Below are positions 8,493 to 16,831 of a stretch of 64,000 nucleotides of DNA, in pieces; position 1 is the stretch's first letter; each line of letters opens with the position of its first letter. The notes beneath the pieces were generated by a model. That model ran no database searches. It was not told the origin of the DNA and saw only the letters and a program-made list of their open reading frames with translations. Location of the stretch: NCBI GenBank assembly GCA_029261835.1, contig JAJDAO010000009.1, positions 124,001 to 188,000 of the forward strand, read 5' to 3'. This DNA comes from Deltaproteobacteria bacterium (lineage in GTDB: Bacteria > Myxococcota_A > UBA9160 > UBA4427). A program made the position numbers and the translations under genes.

Positions 8493-11400
8493 ATGCCCGA
8501 GCTTGATCGTCGTGACTTCTTGAGACTTGTGGGTGCAGGGGCCGGAGCCGCGGCCTCTACCGCCTGCAACGATCCCATCGAAAAGCTGGTGCCCTACGTC
8601 ATCCAGCCCGAGGTCATCACGCCAGGCATCCCGGTCTTCTATGCCTCGACCTGTCGCGAGTGTCCCGCCGGCTGCGGGATTCACGTCAAGACGCGCGAGG
8701 GGCGTCCCATCAAGCTCGAGGGCAATCCCTCTCATCCGGTCAACCGCGGGGCTCTCTGTGCACGCGGGCAGGTGGGCATCGGTCGCGCCTACCACCCCGA
8801 TCGCTATGTCGGCCCGTTGTCGCGTGCGGCTGCGGGAAAGCTCGAGCCGATCTCCTGGCCGGACGCGAGTGCAGAGCTCGTCGCCAAATTGGGCGCTGCC
8901 GCGGGCCAGGTCTGGGTGATGGGCGGGCAGGTCGGGCCCACGCTCAGCAGCGTCATCGATGGCTTCGTCTCGGCGGCGGGGGCCGCCGGCCGGCTGGTCT
9001 ACGAGCCGTTCGGCTATGAGGCCCTGCGCGAAGCGACGAAGGCGGTCTTTGGTGTTTCGGCCACGCCTGTCTTCGACACCGGCAAGGCGGACTTGATCAT
9101 CGACTTCGGCTCCGACTTCCTCGACACATGGCTCTCGCCCGTCGAGCACGCGCGACAGCTCTCCGAGGCGCGTGACGTCGGGCAGCACGCGGACGGCGGC
9201 ACGCGCGTGGTCTCGATTGGGCCGCGCCTGGGCGTCACGACCTCTGCTTCGGATCGCTGGATTCCGGCCAAGCCGGGGAGCGAGGGGGGCTTGGCTCTGG
9301 CGCTCGCCCGAGCGATCTACGAGAAGAGGGGCGCGCCGGCCGGTGGTGATGCCGCGGCGATCGAGAGCGTGCTGCGCGATGCCGATGCGGCGGCGGCCTC
9401 GGCGGCCGACGTGGAACGCGGTGTGGTGGAGGAGTTGGCGACGTTGCTGCTGGAGGCCAAGCGTCCGCTCGTGTTGCCGCCCGGTGTCGCGCTTGCCAGC
9501 ACGGCCGCCACCGCGACGACGGCCGCCGTTCTGTTGATCGACGCACTGCTGGGCGCCGTGGGGAGCTCGCTGCTGATCCCCACCGAGCCGACCACGCCGC
9601 AGACGGCCAGCATGGCGGACATCCAGAAGCTGATCGGCGCGATGAATGCCGGCCAGGTCAAGGTGCTGCTGCTGCACGACACCAACCCGCTCTACTCGCT
9701 GCCCGCCAGCTCGGGCTTCGCCCAGGCGCTCTCGAAGGTCGACTACGTGGTCTCGACCGCGTCGATGCGCGACGAGACCTCCGAGATCGCGCATCTGGTG
9801 CTGCCCGATCACTCCGCGATGGAGTCCTGGGGTGACGCTGTACCGCGACCCGGCGTGCGCTCGCTCGTCCAGCCCACCCTGCGGCCGCTGCATGACAGCC
9901 AGGCCCTCGGCGACACGCTGCTCGAGATCGGTCGGGCTCTGGGCGGTCAGATGCCCGAGGGCGGCTTTCGGCAGGTGCTGGAGGGCGCCTGGTCGGACAC
10001 CGACTTTCGCGTGGCTCTCGGCAACGGCGGCGTCTTCTCCGACGTGCCGAGCCAGCAGGTCGATATCGCCCCGAGCCTTGCTGATCTGCGGGTCTCGGAG
10101 GCGAGCCTCGTCGGCAGTGGTGACCACACGCTGGTCGCCTACCCCCATTCCTTCTTCGGCGATGGCTCGGGCGCCGCACAGCCGTGGCTGCAGGAGACGC
10201 CCGATCCGGTGACAAAGCTGTCCTGGGGCTCTTGGGCAGAGATGAGCTTTCACACCGCCGAGAAGCTGGGCGTCACCTTCGGTGACGTCGTCAGCTTGAC
10301 GAGCGACGCCGGCAGCATCGAGCTTTCGTCTCTGCCGCGTGGCGGCATACGAGACGACGTCATCGCGGTTGCCATCGGTCAGGGGCACACAGTCGGTCAC
10401 TACGCATCCATGGCGGGCGATGGCGAACCGGGCGTCGCACGCGGCGCGAGCGTGATTTCGATCCTGCCGACCGCCAGCGACGAGACGGGCGGTCGCGTCT
10501 GGCTCGGCACCCGCGTGAGAGTCGCGAAGAGCGGCCGCTTCCGGCGTCTCGCCCTCAGCCAGTGGACCGACAATCAGCGCGGGCGCGGGCTCGCGCGAGA
10601 GGTCTCGTTGGCAGCGCTGGCTGGCGGGAGCGAGGGCCACGGCGGCGAAGCGGGTGGGGGTCACGGCGGCGGTCATAGCGAGCCGCCCCATACCTTCGAG
10701 CCCGCCTACGATGCGCTCCCGGGGCAGCCCTATCGCTGGGGCATGTCGGTCGACACCGACCGCTGCACCGGCTGCAGCGCCTGCGTGACTGCTTGCGCGA
10801 TCGAGAACAACAGTCCCGTCGTGGGCGAGCTGCAATCGATCCAGCACCGTGAAATGAACTGGATGCGCATCGAGCGTTACGTCGGCGACGGTGATCGCCG
10901 GGGCGGCGCCGAGCGTCGGCCCTTCCCCGACCGCGAGAAGCTGGGCGAGATCGACGTTCGCCATCTCCCGATGCCCTGCCAGCACTGCGGTGCAGCGCCC
11001 TGCGAGGCCGTGTGCCCGGTGATCGCCACCTACCACACGGAGGAGGGCATCAATGGCATGGTGTACAACCGCTGTGTGGGCACTCGCTATTGCGCGAACA
11101 ACTGTGTCTACAAGGTGCGTCGCTACAACTACTGGGATTACGGCAACGACAACTTCCCCGGGCTGCTCGGTCTGATGCTCAACCCGGACGTCACCGTGCG
11201 CCAGCAGGGTGTGATGGAGAAGTGCAGCTTCTGCATCCAACGAATCGAGGCAGCTCGTCAGCCGGCAAAGGACGAAGGTCGCGTGATCGCGGATGGCGAA
11301 GTCCAGACCGCCTGTCAGCAGACCTGCCCGACGCAGGCGATCACCTTCGGCAACACGAGGGACGAGAAGAGCCAGGTGGTCGCCCGGGCCAACGAATCTG

Positions 11401-11495
11401 GCCGCGCCTACCACGCGCTGCAGGATCTGAATACGAGACCGGCAATCACCTACCTGGCGCAAGTGAAGCGCGAAGACCATGAGGGGTCTCACTGA
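8493..11495 (+). CDS. actB: Alternative complex III, molybdopterin-oxidoreductase/iron-sulfur fusion subunit ActB
   Basis: A 1000-residue fusion typical of ActB. The N terminus carries a Tat-like motif LDRRDFLRLVGAGAG. Next comes a molybdopterin-oxidoreductase-like half (about residues 45-700) beginning with an iron-sulfur motif CRECPAGCGIHVK; in known ActB proteins this half lacks a molybdenum cofactor. A Gly/His-rich linker (about residues 712-730) leads into a ferredoxin-type half with CTGCSACVTACAIENN, CQHCGAAPCEAVCPV, CVGTRYCANNCVYK and CSFCIQRI...CQQTCPTQAI, enough cysteines for four clusters. It carries out electron transfer within the quinol-oxidising complex on the periplasmic side. 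Its stop codon overlaps the actC start (ATGA-type overlap at 11495), indicating translational coupling. Confidence 0.94.
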   Translation: MPELDRRDFLRLVGAGAGAAASTACNDPIEKLVPYVIQPEVITPGIPVFYASTCRECPAGCGIHVKTREGRPIKLEGNPSHPVNRGALCARGQVGIGRAYHPDRYVGPLSRAAAGKLEPISWPDASAELVAKLGAAAGQVWVMGGQVGPTLSSVIDGFVSAAGAAGRLVYEPFGYEALREATKAVFGVSATPVFDTGKADLIIDFGSDFLDTWLSPVEHARQLSEARDVGQHADGGTRVVSIGPRLGVTTSASDRWIPAKPGSEGGLALALARAIYEKRGAPAGGDAAAIESVLRDADAAAASAADVERGVVEELATLLLEAKRPLVLPPGVALASTAATATTAAVLLIDALLGAVGSSLLIPTEPTTPQTASMADIQKLIGAMNAGQVKVLLLHDTNPLYSLPASSGFAQALSKVDYVVSTASMRDETSEIAHLVLPDHSAMESWGDAVPRPGVRSLVQPTLRPLHDSQALGDTLLEIGRALGGQMPEGGFRQVLEGAWSDTDFRVALGNGGVFSDVPSQQVDIAPSLADLRVSEASLVGSGDHTLVAYPHSFFGDGSGAAQPWLQETPDPVTKLSWGSWAEMSFHTAEKLGVTFGDVVSLTSDAGSIELSSLPRGGIRDDVIAVAIGQGHTVGHYASMAGDGEPGVARGASVISILPTASDETGGRVWLGTRVRVAKSGRFRRLALSQWTDNQRGRGLAREVSLAALAGGSEGHGGEAGGGHGGGHSEPPHTFEPAYDALPGQPYRWGMSVDTDRCTGCSACVTACAIENNSPVVGELQSIQHREMNWMRIERYVGDGDRRGGAERRPFPDREKLGEIDVRHLPMPCQHCGAAPCEAVCPVIATYHTEEGINGMVYNRCVGTRYCANNCVYKVRRYNYWDYGNDNFPGLLGLMLNPDVTVRQQGVMEKCSFCIQRIEAARQPAKDEGRVIADGEVQTACQQTCPTQAITFGNTRDEKSQVVARANESGRAYHALQDLNTRPAITYLAQVKREDHEGSH

Positions 11496-12865
11496 TGGCG
11501 CCTCCGCCTCCCGCAACCGCAGTGGTCGACACGTTGCGACCGACATCCGTGCCGCGCGATTCGCGAATCAATGTCGACATCATGGCGCACACGAAGGGGG
11601 TTCAGTGGCCCTACTTCCTGGCGTTGGGTGCGGCCGTCTTCGGTGTCATTCAGGCAGTTCTGGTGCTCGCCTGGCAGACCTACGCGGGCCTGGGCGTGGC
11701 GGGCTATCAGGCGCCGGTCTTCTGGGGCGTCTATATCATCACTTTCGTGTTCTGGATCGGCATCGGCCATGCGGGCACGCTGATCTCGGCCATCTTGTTT
11801 CTCTTCCGTGCCAAGTGGCGAAACGCCGTCAATCGCGGTGCGGAGGCGATGACGGTCTTTGCCGTTCTGACGGCCGCGCTGTTCCCATTGATTCACATCG
11901 GACGGCTCTGGAAGTTCTATTTCCTGCTTCCCTACCCGAACCAGCGGGGCCTGTGGGTGAACTTCAAGAGCCCACTTCTGTGGGACGTCTTCGCGGTCAA
12001 CACCTACATGTTGATCTCGATCATCTTCTTCTACGTTGGCCTGATTCCTGACATCGCCGTGGCGCGAGATCGCGCGACCGGCTTCAAGAAGATCGTCTAC
12101 ACCATCCTCGCGCTGGGCTGGCAGGGAACCGGACGACAGTGGAAGGCGCACAATCGCACGGTGCTCCATCTCTCCGGCCTGGCCACCCCACTGGTGTTGT
12201 CAGTGCACTCGGTCGTGTCCTGGGACTTCGCCATGTCGATCGTTCCCGGCTGGCACGCCACGATTTTCGCCCCCTACTTTGTTGCAGGCGCGGTTTTCGG
12301 CGGCTTCGCGATGGTGATCGTGGTGCTGATTCCCGTGCGCCGAATCTTCGGCCTCGAGGCCTATCTCACCGACTACCACTTCGAGAACATGTCGCGGTTC
12401 ATTCTGCTCACTTCGCTCATCTGCGGCTATGCCTATGGGGCGGAGTACTTCATCGCCTGGTACAGCGCGGTCGAGTACGAGCAGACGTCGTTCTGGCTGC
12501 GGGCCTTCGGTCCCTACTGGTTCTCGGCCTGGTGCATGATTCTCTTCAACGCGGTCTTCCCGCAGCTGCTCTGGTTCAAGAGACTGCGCACGAATTTGCC
12601 CTTTCTATTCGTGCTCTGTTTCCTGATCAACCTGGGCATGTGGTTCGAGCGCTACGTGATCATCATTACGTCGCTCTCACGTGAGTACATTCCGGCGGCT
12701 TGGGGTCTCTACATCCCCAGCGCGGTCGAGCTCTCGGTGCTGGCGGGAAGCTTCTGTTGGTTTGGCATGTGGTTCCTACTCTTCTTGAAGATATTCCCGG
12801 TGATCGCCATCGCGGAAGTGAAGGAGCTGGCCATCCACGAGAAAGAGCACGGGGGAGCGCACTGA
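11495..12865 (+). CDS. actC: Alternative complex III, NrfD-like membrane subunit ActC
   Basis: A 456-residue NrfD/PsrC-type polytopic membrane protein with about ten hydrophobic helices. Typical segments include GVYIITFVFWIGIGHAGTLI, HIGRLWKFYFLLPYP, HNRTVLHLSGLATPLVLSVHS and WFERYVIIITSL. In alternative complex III, ActC is the quinol-binding subunit and a candidate for proton translocation. The gene overlaps actB by one base upstream and actD by one base downstream, so the block is tightly coupled. Length and helix content are normal for the family. Confidence 0.94.
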   Translation: MAPPPPATAVVDTLRPTSVPRDSRINVDIMAHTKGVQWPYFLALGAAVFGVIQAVLVLAWQTYAGLGVAGYQAPVFWGVYIITFVFWIGIGHAGTLISAILFLFRAKWRNAVNRGAEAMTVFAVLTAALFPLIHIGRLWKFYFLLPYPNQRGLWVNFKSPLLWDVFAVNTYMLISIIFFYVGLIPDIAVARDRATGFKKIVYTILALGWQGTGRQWKAHNRTVLHLSGLATPLVLSVHSVVSWDFAMSIVPGWHATIFAPYFVAGAVFGGFAMVIVVLIPVRRIFGLEAYLTDYHFENMSRFILLTSLICGYAYGAEYFIAWYSAVEYEQTSFWLRAFGPYWFSAWCMILFNAVFPQLLWFKRLRTNLPFLFVLCFLINLGMWFERYVIIITSLSREYIPAAWGLYIPSAVELSVLAGSFCWFGMWFLLFLKIFPVIAIAEVKELAIHEKEHGGAH

Positions 12866-13368
12866 TGCCGACTCTGATCAGTGTCTTCGACCTGCCGGGA
12901 GACGTGGCCTCCGCCGTGCGGAAGCTCAAGAATCGCGGCTTCGATGATCTCACCACCTATTCGCCGGCCCCCTTCGAGGAGATCGAGCTGGCCGAGGATG
13001 TGAAGCCGAGTTCGGTGAGGCTCTTCACGCTCATCGGCGGGCTCAGCGGCGTCTTCCTGGGCTTCCTGATGCAGATCTGGATGTCCCTCGAGTGGCCGAT
13101 CAAGATTGCCGGGAAGAACTTCGCTTCGATTCCGCCCTACTGGATCATCGGCTTCGAACTCACGATCCTGTTTGCCGGCGTCTTCACCCTGTTGGGGCTG
13201 CTGATGATGGGTGGCCTCTATCCGCGTCCGCTCGATAAGCACTACTGCCAGCGCTTCTCGGCCGAGGAGTTCGGTGTCGTGGTGCGCTGCGCCGAGCGCG
13301 ACGTGGCCGAAGTCGAGGCCTTGATGCGTGGCGAGTCCGCCAAGGAGGTGAGCCTTGCCGATGCGTGA
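12865..13368 (+). CDS. actD: Alternative complex III subunit ActD (DUF3341)
   Basis: A 167-residue DUF3341 protein, the ActD subunit. The N-terminal domain (FDLPGDVASAVRKLKNRGFDDLTTYSP) is soluble. Two transmembrane helices follow (about residues 50-70 and 90-118), then a short cytoplasmic tail with YPRPLDKHYCQRFSAEEFGVVV. ActD packs against the ActC/ActF membrane subunits in known structures. The ATG shares its A with the actC stop codon. The 3' end overlaps the start of actE. Confidence 0.92.
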   Translation: MPTLISVFDLPGDVASAVRKLKNRGFDDLTTYSPAPFEEIELAEDVKPSSVRLFTLIGGLSGVFLGFLMQIWMSLEWPIKIAGKNFASIPPYWIIGFELTILFAGVFTLLGLLMMGGLYPRPLDKHYCQRFSAEEFGVVVRCAERDVAEVEALMRGESAKEVSLADA

Positions 13369-13948
13369 TCGAGACGCCAGGCGGCGGGCGGGTCGCGGCG
13401 TGGCCGCTGGCCTGCTCCTGCTTGCGATCTCCGGCTCTCTGGGCTGCTGGGAGCAGGTCTCGATGGACTGGTTCCCCCAGATGAAGCGGCAGATGGCTAT
13501 CCAGCCCTTCGAATTGAACACGTTCGTGGGCAAGGGCCAGGGGCTGACTCCACCCGAGGGCACGGTTCCGGTCGGTGGCCCCGAGCTCGACGTGGCGCTG
13601 CTGGGGATGCTCGAGCAGGAGGTGATCCCGAACCCGATGCCGATGAGCCTCGCGTCGCTGAAGCGAGGCGAGGTGTTGTATGGCCGCTACTGCGTCATCT
13701 GCCATGGCCCGAACGGTGAAGGGGATGGTCCGCTCGCGGGGCCGCCGTACGGCAATGGCCCCCTCGTCGGTGTCCTGGCCATCGGCGGGCCGAACGGTAT
13801 CGCCAAGGCGCTTACCGATGGCCACATCTACACGACGATCAGCCTCGGACGCGTGCGCATGCCCGGTTACAAGCGCATCCCGCCCAGGCAACGTTGGGAT
13901 CTGATCAACTACATCCGCGACATGAACGCTCATGGAGGTCGCCCGTGA
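13355..13948 (+). CDS. actE: Alternative complex III, monoheme cytochrome c subunit ActE
   Basis: A roughly 197-residue cytochrome c with one CVICH motif (Cys113-His117 in this numbering) and a likely axial Met in RVRMPGYKRI. The N-terminal hydrophobic segment ends in SGSLGC, a lipobox-like site with an atypical -3 residue, so lipid anchoring as in other ActE proteins is plausible but not certain. Two starts compete: a TTG at 13355, six bases after AAGGAGG, and an ATG at 13361, twelve bases after it. I list the first because of spacing; the second removes two residues. It overlaps actD upstream and actF downstream. Confidence 0.9.
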   Translation: MPMRDRDARRRAGRGVAAGLLLLAISGSLGCWEQVSMDWFPQMKRQMAIQPFELNTFVGKGQGLTPPEGTVPVGGPELDVALLGMLEQEVIPNPMPMSLASLKRGEVLYGRYCVICHGPNGEGDGPLAGPPYGNGPLVGVLAIGGPNGIAKALTDGHIYTTISLGRVRMPGYKRIPPRQRWDLINYIRDMNAHGGRP

Positions 13949-15261
13949 GATCCGCAGCCAGCGCAACCGAGAAGGCCAATCCCCGCGGCCTTCCCCAGCC
14001 GCTGACCACCATCTGTGCGGTCCTGACCGTGTTGGGCGTAGTGGCATTCGTGGCCGGTCTGATGACCGACGCGCAGAAGACTTGGCTTGCCTTTCAGAGC
14101 AACTTCATCTTCACCACGATGCTCGCCTGCTCGGGGCTGGTGCTCTCCTGCATCTACACCATCGTAGGCGCCGGCTGGTGCGGGCCCTATCGCCGGTTCG
14201 CCGAAGGCCTGGCGGCGTGGCTTCCGGTCGCCTTGGTGCTCTCCATCGTGGGCGTCTTCGGTGGCCATCATCTCTTCGAGTGGATCGAGCATCCGATGCA
14301 CGGCAAGGAGGCGTGGCTCAACCCGACGCGCGTCTATGTGACGGATATCGGTGTGATGGCCGTGATGACCGCCCTTGCGTTCGCGTTTCTCAAGGCTTCG
14401 GTGCGTCCGACGCTCAAGGATCTGGCCGAGAACGGACAGGGCTTCGCGCAGCGGATGGCCGCCAAGTGGACCGCGGGCTGGAAAGGGCTGGAAGAGGAGC
14501 GCGAACTCTCCGCGCGTCGAACCGGCCGGTTGGCACCGGTCATCTGCCTGCTCTTCGCGGTCGGCTTCTCGATCTTCAATTTCGACCAGGTGATGTCTCT
14601 GGAACAGGGCTGGTACTCGAATCTCTTCGGCGCCTACGTCTGCTGGGGCGGCATCCTCTGCGCAGTGGCGGCCTCTGCGCTGATCGGCGTCTTGCATCGC
14701 GACACGCCCGGCTTCGAGGGCCAGATCACCGAGTCGCGCATGCACGACATTGGCAAGCTGCTGTTCGCCTTCTCGATCTTCTGGATGTACCTCTTCTGGG
14801 CGCAGTACCTGGTGATCTACTACGGCAACCTACCCGAGGAGACATTCTATCTGCGCGACCGGCTCGGACCGCAGTTTCTGATCGACAAGGGCTACACCGC
14901 CCACGCCTTCGCCCAGAGCTGGACGAGCTGGGACTTCGACTGGGCGCGGCTCCTCCAGGGCTACGGCTGGGTCACTATGGCCGTGTGGGCCTGCTGCTGG
15001 ATCATCCCGTTCTGGGTACTGCTCGGCAAGAAGCCGAAGACGACGCCGTGGATCGCCGGGCCGGTGGCGTGCATCGTCCTGCTGGGCTTCTGGCTCGAGC
15101 GGAATCTGCTCGTCTGGCCCTCCGTCATCAAGGACGACATGACCTCGTTTCTGGGGCCGATACAGCTCGCTATTGCGCTGGGCTTCGTCGCCGCCTATGT
15201 CCTCGTGTATCTGGTCTACTCCAGGGTCTTCCCCTCCTTGGCGGTGGCAGACGAGTCCTGA
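13945..15261 (+). CDS. actF: Alternative complex III, NrfD-like membrane subunit ActF
   Basis: A 438-residue polytopic membrane protein of the ActF type, paralogous to ActC, with about ten hydrophobic helices. Recognisable segments include FNFDQVMSLEQGWYSNLFG, FSIFWMYLFWAQYLVIYYGN and LPEETFYLRDR. It is one of the two NrfD-fold membrane subunits in alternative complex III. The start is taken as the GTG at 13945, six bases after GGAGG and overlapping the actE stop (GTGA). The terminal-oxidase genes that often follow actF (cytochrome caa3 type) are absent; the next gene is a rhomboid protease. Confidence 0.92.
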   Translation: MRSAASATEKANPRGLPQPLTTICAVLTVLGVVAFVAGLMTDAQKTWLAFQSNFIFTTMLACSGLVLSCIYTIVGAGWCGPYRRFAEGLAAWLPVALVLSIVGVFGGHHLFEWIEHPMHGKEAWLNPTRVYVTDIGVMAVMTALAFAFLKASVRPTLKDLAENGQGFAQRMAAKWTAGWKGLEEERELSARRTGRLAPVICLLFAVGFSIFNFDQVMSLEQGWYSNLFGAYVCWGGILCAVAASALIGVLHRDTPGFEGQITESRMHDIGKLLFAFSIFWMYLFWAQYLVIYYGNLPEETFYLRDRLGPQFLIDKGYTAHAFAQSWTSWDFDWARLLQGYGWVTMAVWACCWIIPFWVLLGKKPKTTPWIAGPVACIVLLGFWLERNLLVWPSVIKDDMTSFLGPIQLAIALGFVAAYVLVYLVYSRVFPSLAVADES

Positions 15262-15326
15262 CGTCTGCGCTTTGCCCGGTGAACCGGCTGCGTGGCGGGC
15301 TGGCGACTGAGGGTTAAGCTGACCGA

Positions 15327-16730
15327 GTGACGGAACGATTCGCACCGGCGCGTCCTGCGGTCAACAGCGGTCCGGCCCTCCTCGAAGAGGAGGGCTTGCG
15401 GTTGCGGGGTCGATCTCGGCGGTCGTCGCTGGTTCGCTACCGAGAGATCACCCATCTCGCCTCATCTTCGCGCGGGCTCGCGATCGGGACCGCCGAAGCG
15501 GTCTTCCTGCTTCATCGACGAGAGTTCAGCGAGCCCGCTGCGACACAGGCTCTGGAGCAGCTTCTGCGCGAGCGCATCGCTCGGCTTCCCGGCGGTGTGC
15601 TCCAGCTTGCCCGCATGGTCGAGATCGACCAACGCGCCCAGCAGCCCGCTCCCCGCTCGGCGGTCTACGGCTTTGTCGCTCTCTGTCTCGCCGTCTTCGC
15701 GCTCGAGCGCGCCGATCCCTTCGTCGTGCAGGTGGGCAGCTTCATCCCCGCGATGGTGGCGCGGGGCGAGTTGTGGCGTCTTGTCACGGCCAACTTGCTC
15801 CATCATCCACTCTTCTTCCCCTTCCACATGGGGCTCAACCTTCTCTGCATTCTCGTCATCGGTCTGATGGTCGAGCGCGTACTCGGCAGCCTGCGAGTCG
15901 CGGTCGTCATGGGCGTGTCCGGGTTGGTGGCCATGCTGCTCTCCGGGTTGGTGGGCTATCCGGAGGTGATCGGTGCCTCGGGAGTCGCCGCGGGTCTGGC
16001 CGGGGCATTGCTCTGCATCGAGCTGCGTGGCAGCCGGCGGCTGCCTGTCGGCTGGCGTATTCCGAGACGGTTCTTCATCGTTGCGCTGCTGGTTCAGGCG
16101 ACGTTGGATCTGCTCGTTCCCTTCGTTGCCGGGGCCGCGCATGCGGGCGGATTCCTGGCTGGCTACGCAATAACGCGAATGTGTGTTGGAGACTCGCTGC
16201 TGAGCCGGCCGGCCGGCCCGGTTGTTCGGACAGCGGCGACGGGGATGATCATGTTGCTGCTGGTCTCGCTGTTGGCCGCCAGCCCACTAGCACGGCGTGA
16301 TGGATCTGCGCTCGAGCGCCACGCCGTGAGGCTCATTCACGTCGATGGCACATCGATCAACCACGCCAACGATGTTGCTTGGCTGTTGGCCACCGAGGTC
16401 GCGCCGAGCAGCACAAGGCTCCACGCCGCCGAGGCTCTGGCACAGCGGGCTGTCGAGCGTAGCGGGCGCGCCAACCCGGATCTGCTCGATACACTCGCGG
16501 AGGTCCTGTTCGCGTCGGGCGACATCTCGGGCGCCCTTCGCGTCATCGACGAAGCCATCGCGCTTTCGCGGGGTGAATCCTACTTCCTCGAGCAGCGTCG
16601 ACGCTTCACCGGGGAGCGCGCGGTCGACGACCGTCCAGCTCCGCCCGATCGGCCATGGGGTCTGCGGCCCGGCTGGCAGGATCGCGATCTCCCGCTGATC
16701 GATCCCGACCAGCCCGGTATCGTGATCTAG
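15327..16730 (+). CDS. Rhomboid-family intramembrane serine protease with C-terminal extension
   Basis: A 467-residue protein. Residues about 1-105 form a cytoplasmic N-terminal domain. The rhomboid membrane core follows, with HHPLFFPFHMGLNL, catalytic Ser218 in the GASG motif, and catalytic His272 in HAGGFLAGYAI. After the last helix there is a soluble tail of about 150 residues; its helical repeats (AEALAQRAVERSG, LLDTLAEVLFASG, ALRVIDEAIALS) look like two or three TPR-like units. The family cleaves transmembrane substrates; the substrate here is unknown. The start is a GTG. The stop codon TAG is the first arm of a 10-bp hairpin (16728-16750). The 65-bp gap after actF leaves room for co-transcription. 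Confidence 0.88.
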   Translation: MTERFAPARPAVNSGPALLEEEGLRLRGRSRRSSLVRYREITHLASSSRGLAIGTAEAVFLLHRREFSEPAATQALEQLLRERIARLPGGVLQLARMVEIDQRAQQPAPRSAVYGFVALCLAVFALERADPFVVQVGSFIPAMVARGELWRLVTANLLHHPLFFPFHMGLNLLCILVIGLMVERVLGSLRVAVVMGVSGLVAMLLSGLVGYPEVIGASGVAAGLAGALLCIELRGSRRLPVGWRIPRRFFIVALLVQATLDLLVPFVAGAAHAGGFLAGYAITRMCVGDSLLSRPAGPVVRTAATGMIMLLLVSLLAASPLARRDGSALERHAVRLIHVDGTSINHANDVAWLLATEVAPSSTRLHAAEALAQRAVERSGRANPDLLDTLAEVLFASGDISGALRVIDEAIALSRGESYFLEQRRRFTGERAVDDRPAPPDRPWGLRPGWQDRDLPLIDPDQPGIVI

Positions 16731-16801
16731 TGTCCTGGGACAGGACACTAGAAGCTATCTCATGAACCCCGGCTCGGTCCGGGGTCTGTGAGATAGCTTC
16801 T
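16728..16801. repeat. Palindromic repeat element, copy 1 (short form)
   Basis: Two adjoining hairpins. The first has TAGTGTCCTG (16728-16737), a GGA loop and CAGGACACTA (16741-16750): a 10-bp perfect stem that includes the rhomboid stop codon. The second has arms at 16750-16770 (AGAAGCTATCTCATGAACCCC) and 16781-16801, with 18 of 21 positions complementary around a 10-base loop. The sequence CAGGACAC then GAAGCTATCTCATGAACCCC recurs at 18136-18165 in the same orientation. It resembles a REP/MITE-type dispersed element rather than a simple terminator. Confidence 0.75.
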
Positions 16802-16831
16802 GGGGAACATGGGGCGGAGCGCCGGATCGCT

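Noticed and set aside
8424..11546. 1040-codon open frame on the minus strand opposite actB
   Set aside because: It is an antisense shadow of actB produced by GC-rich codon usage; it lacks recognisable domains and the plus strand is unambiguous.
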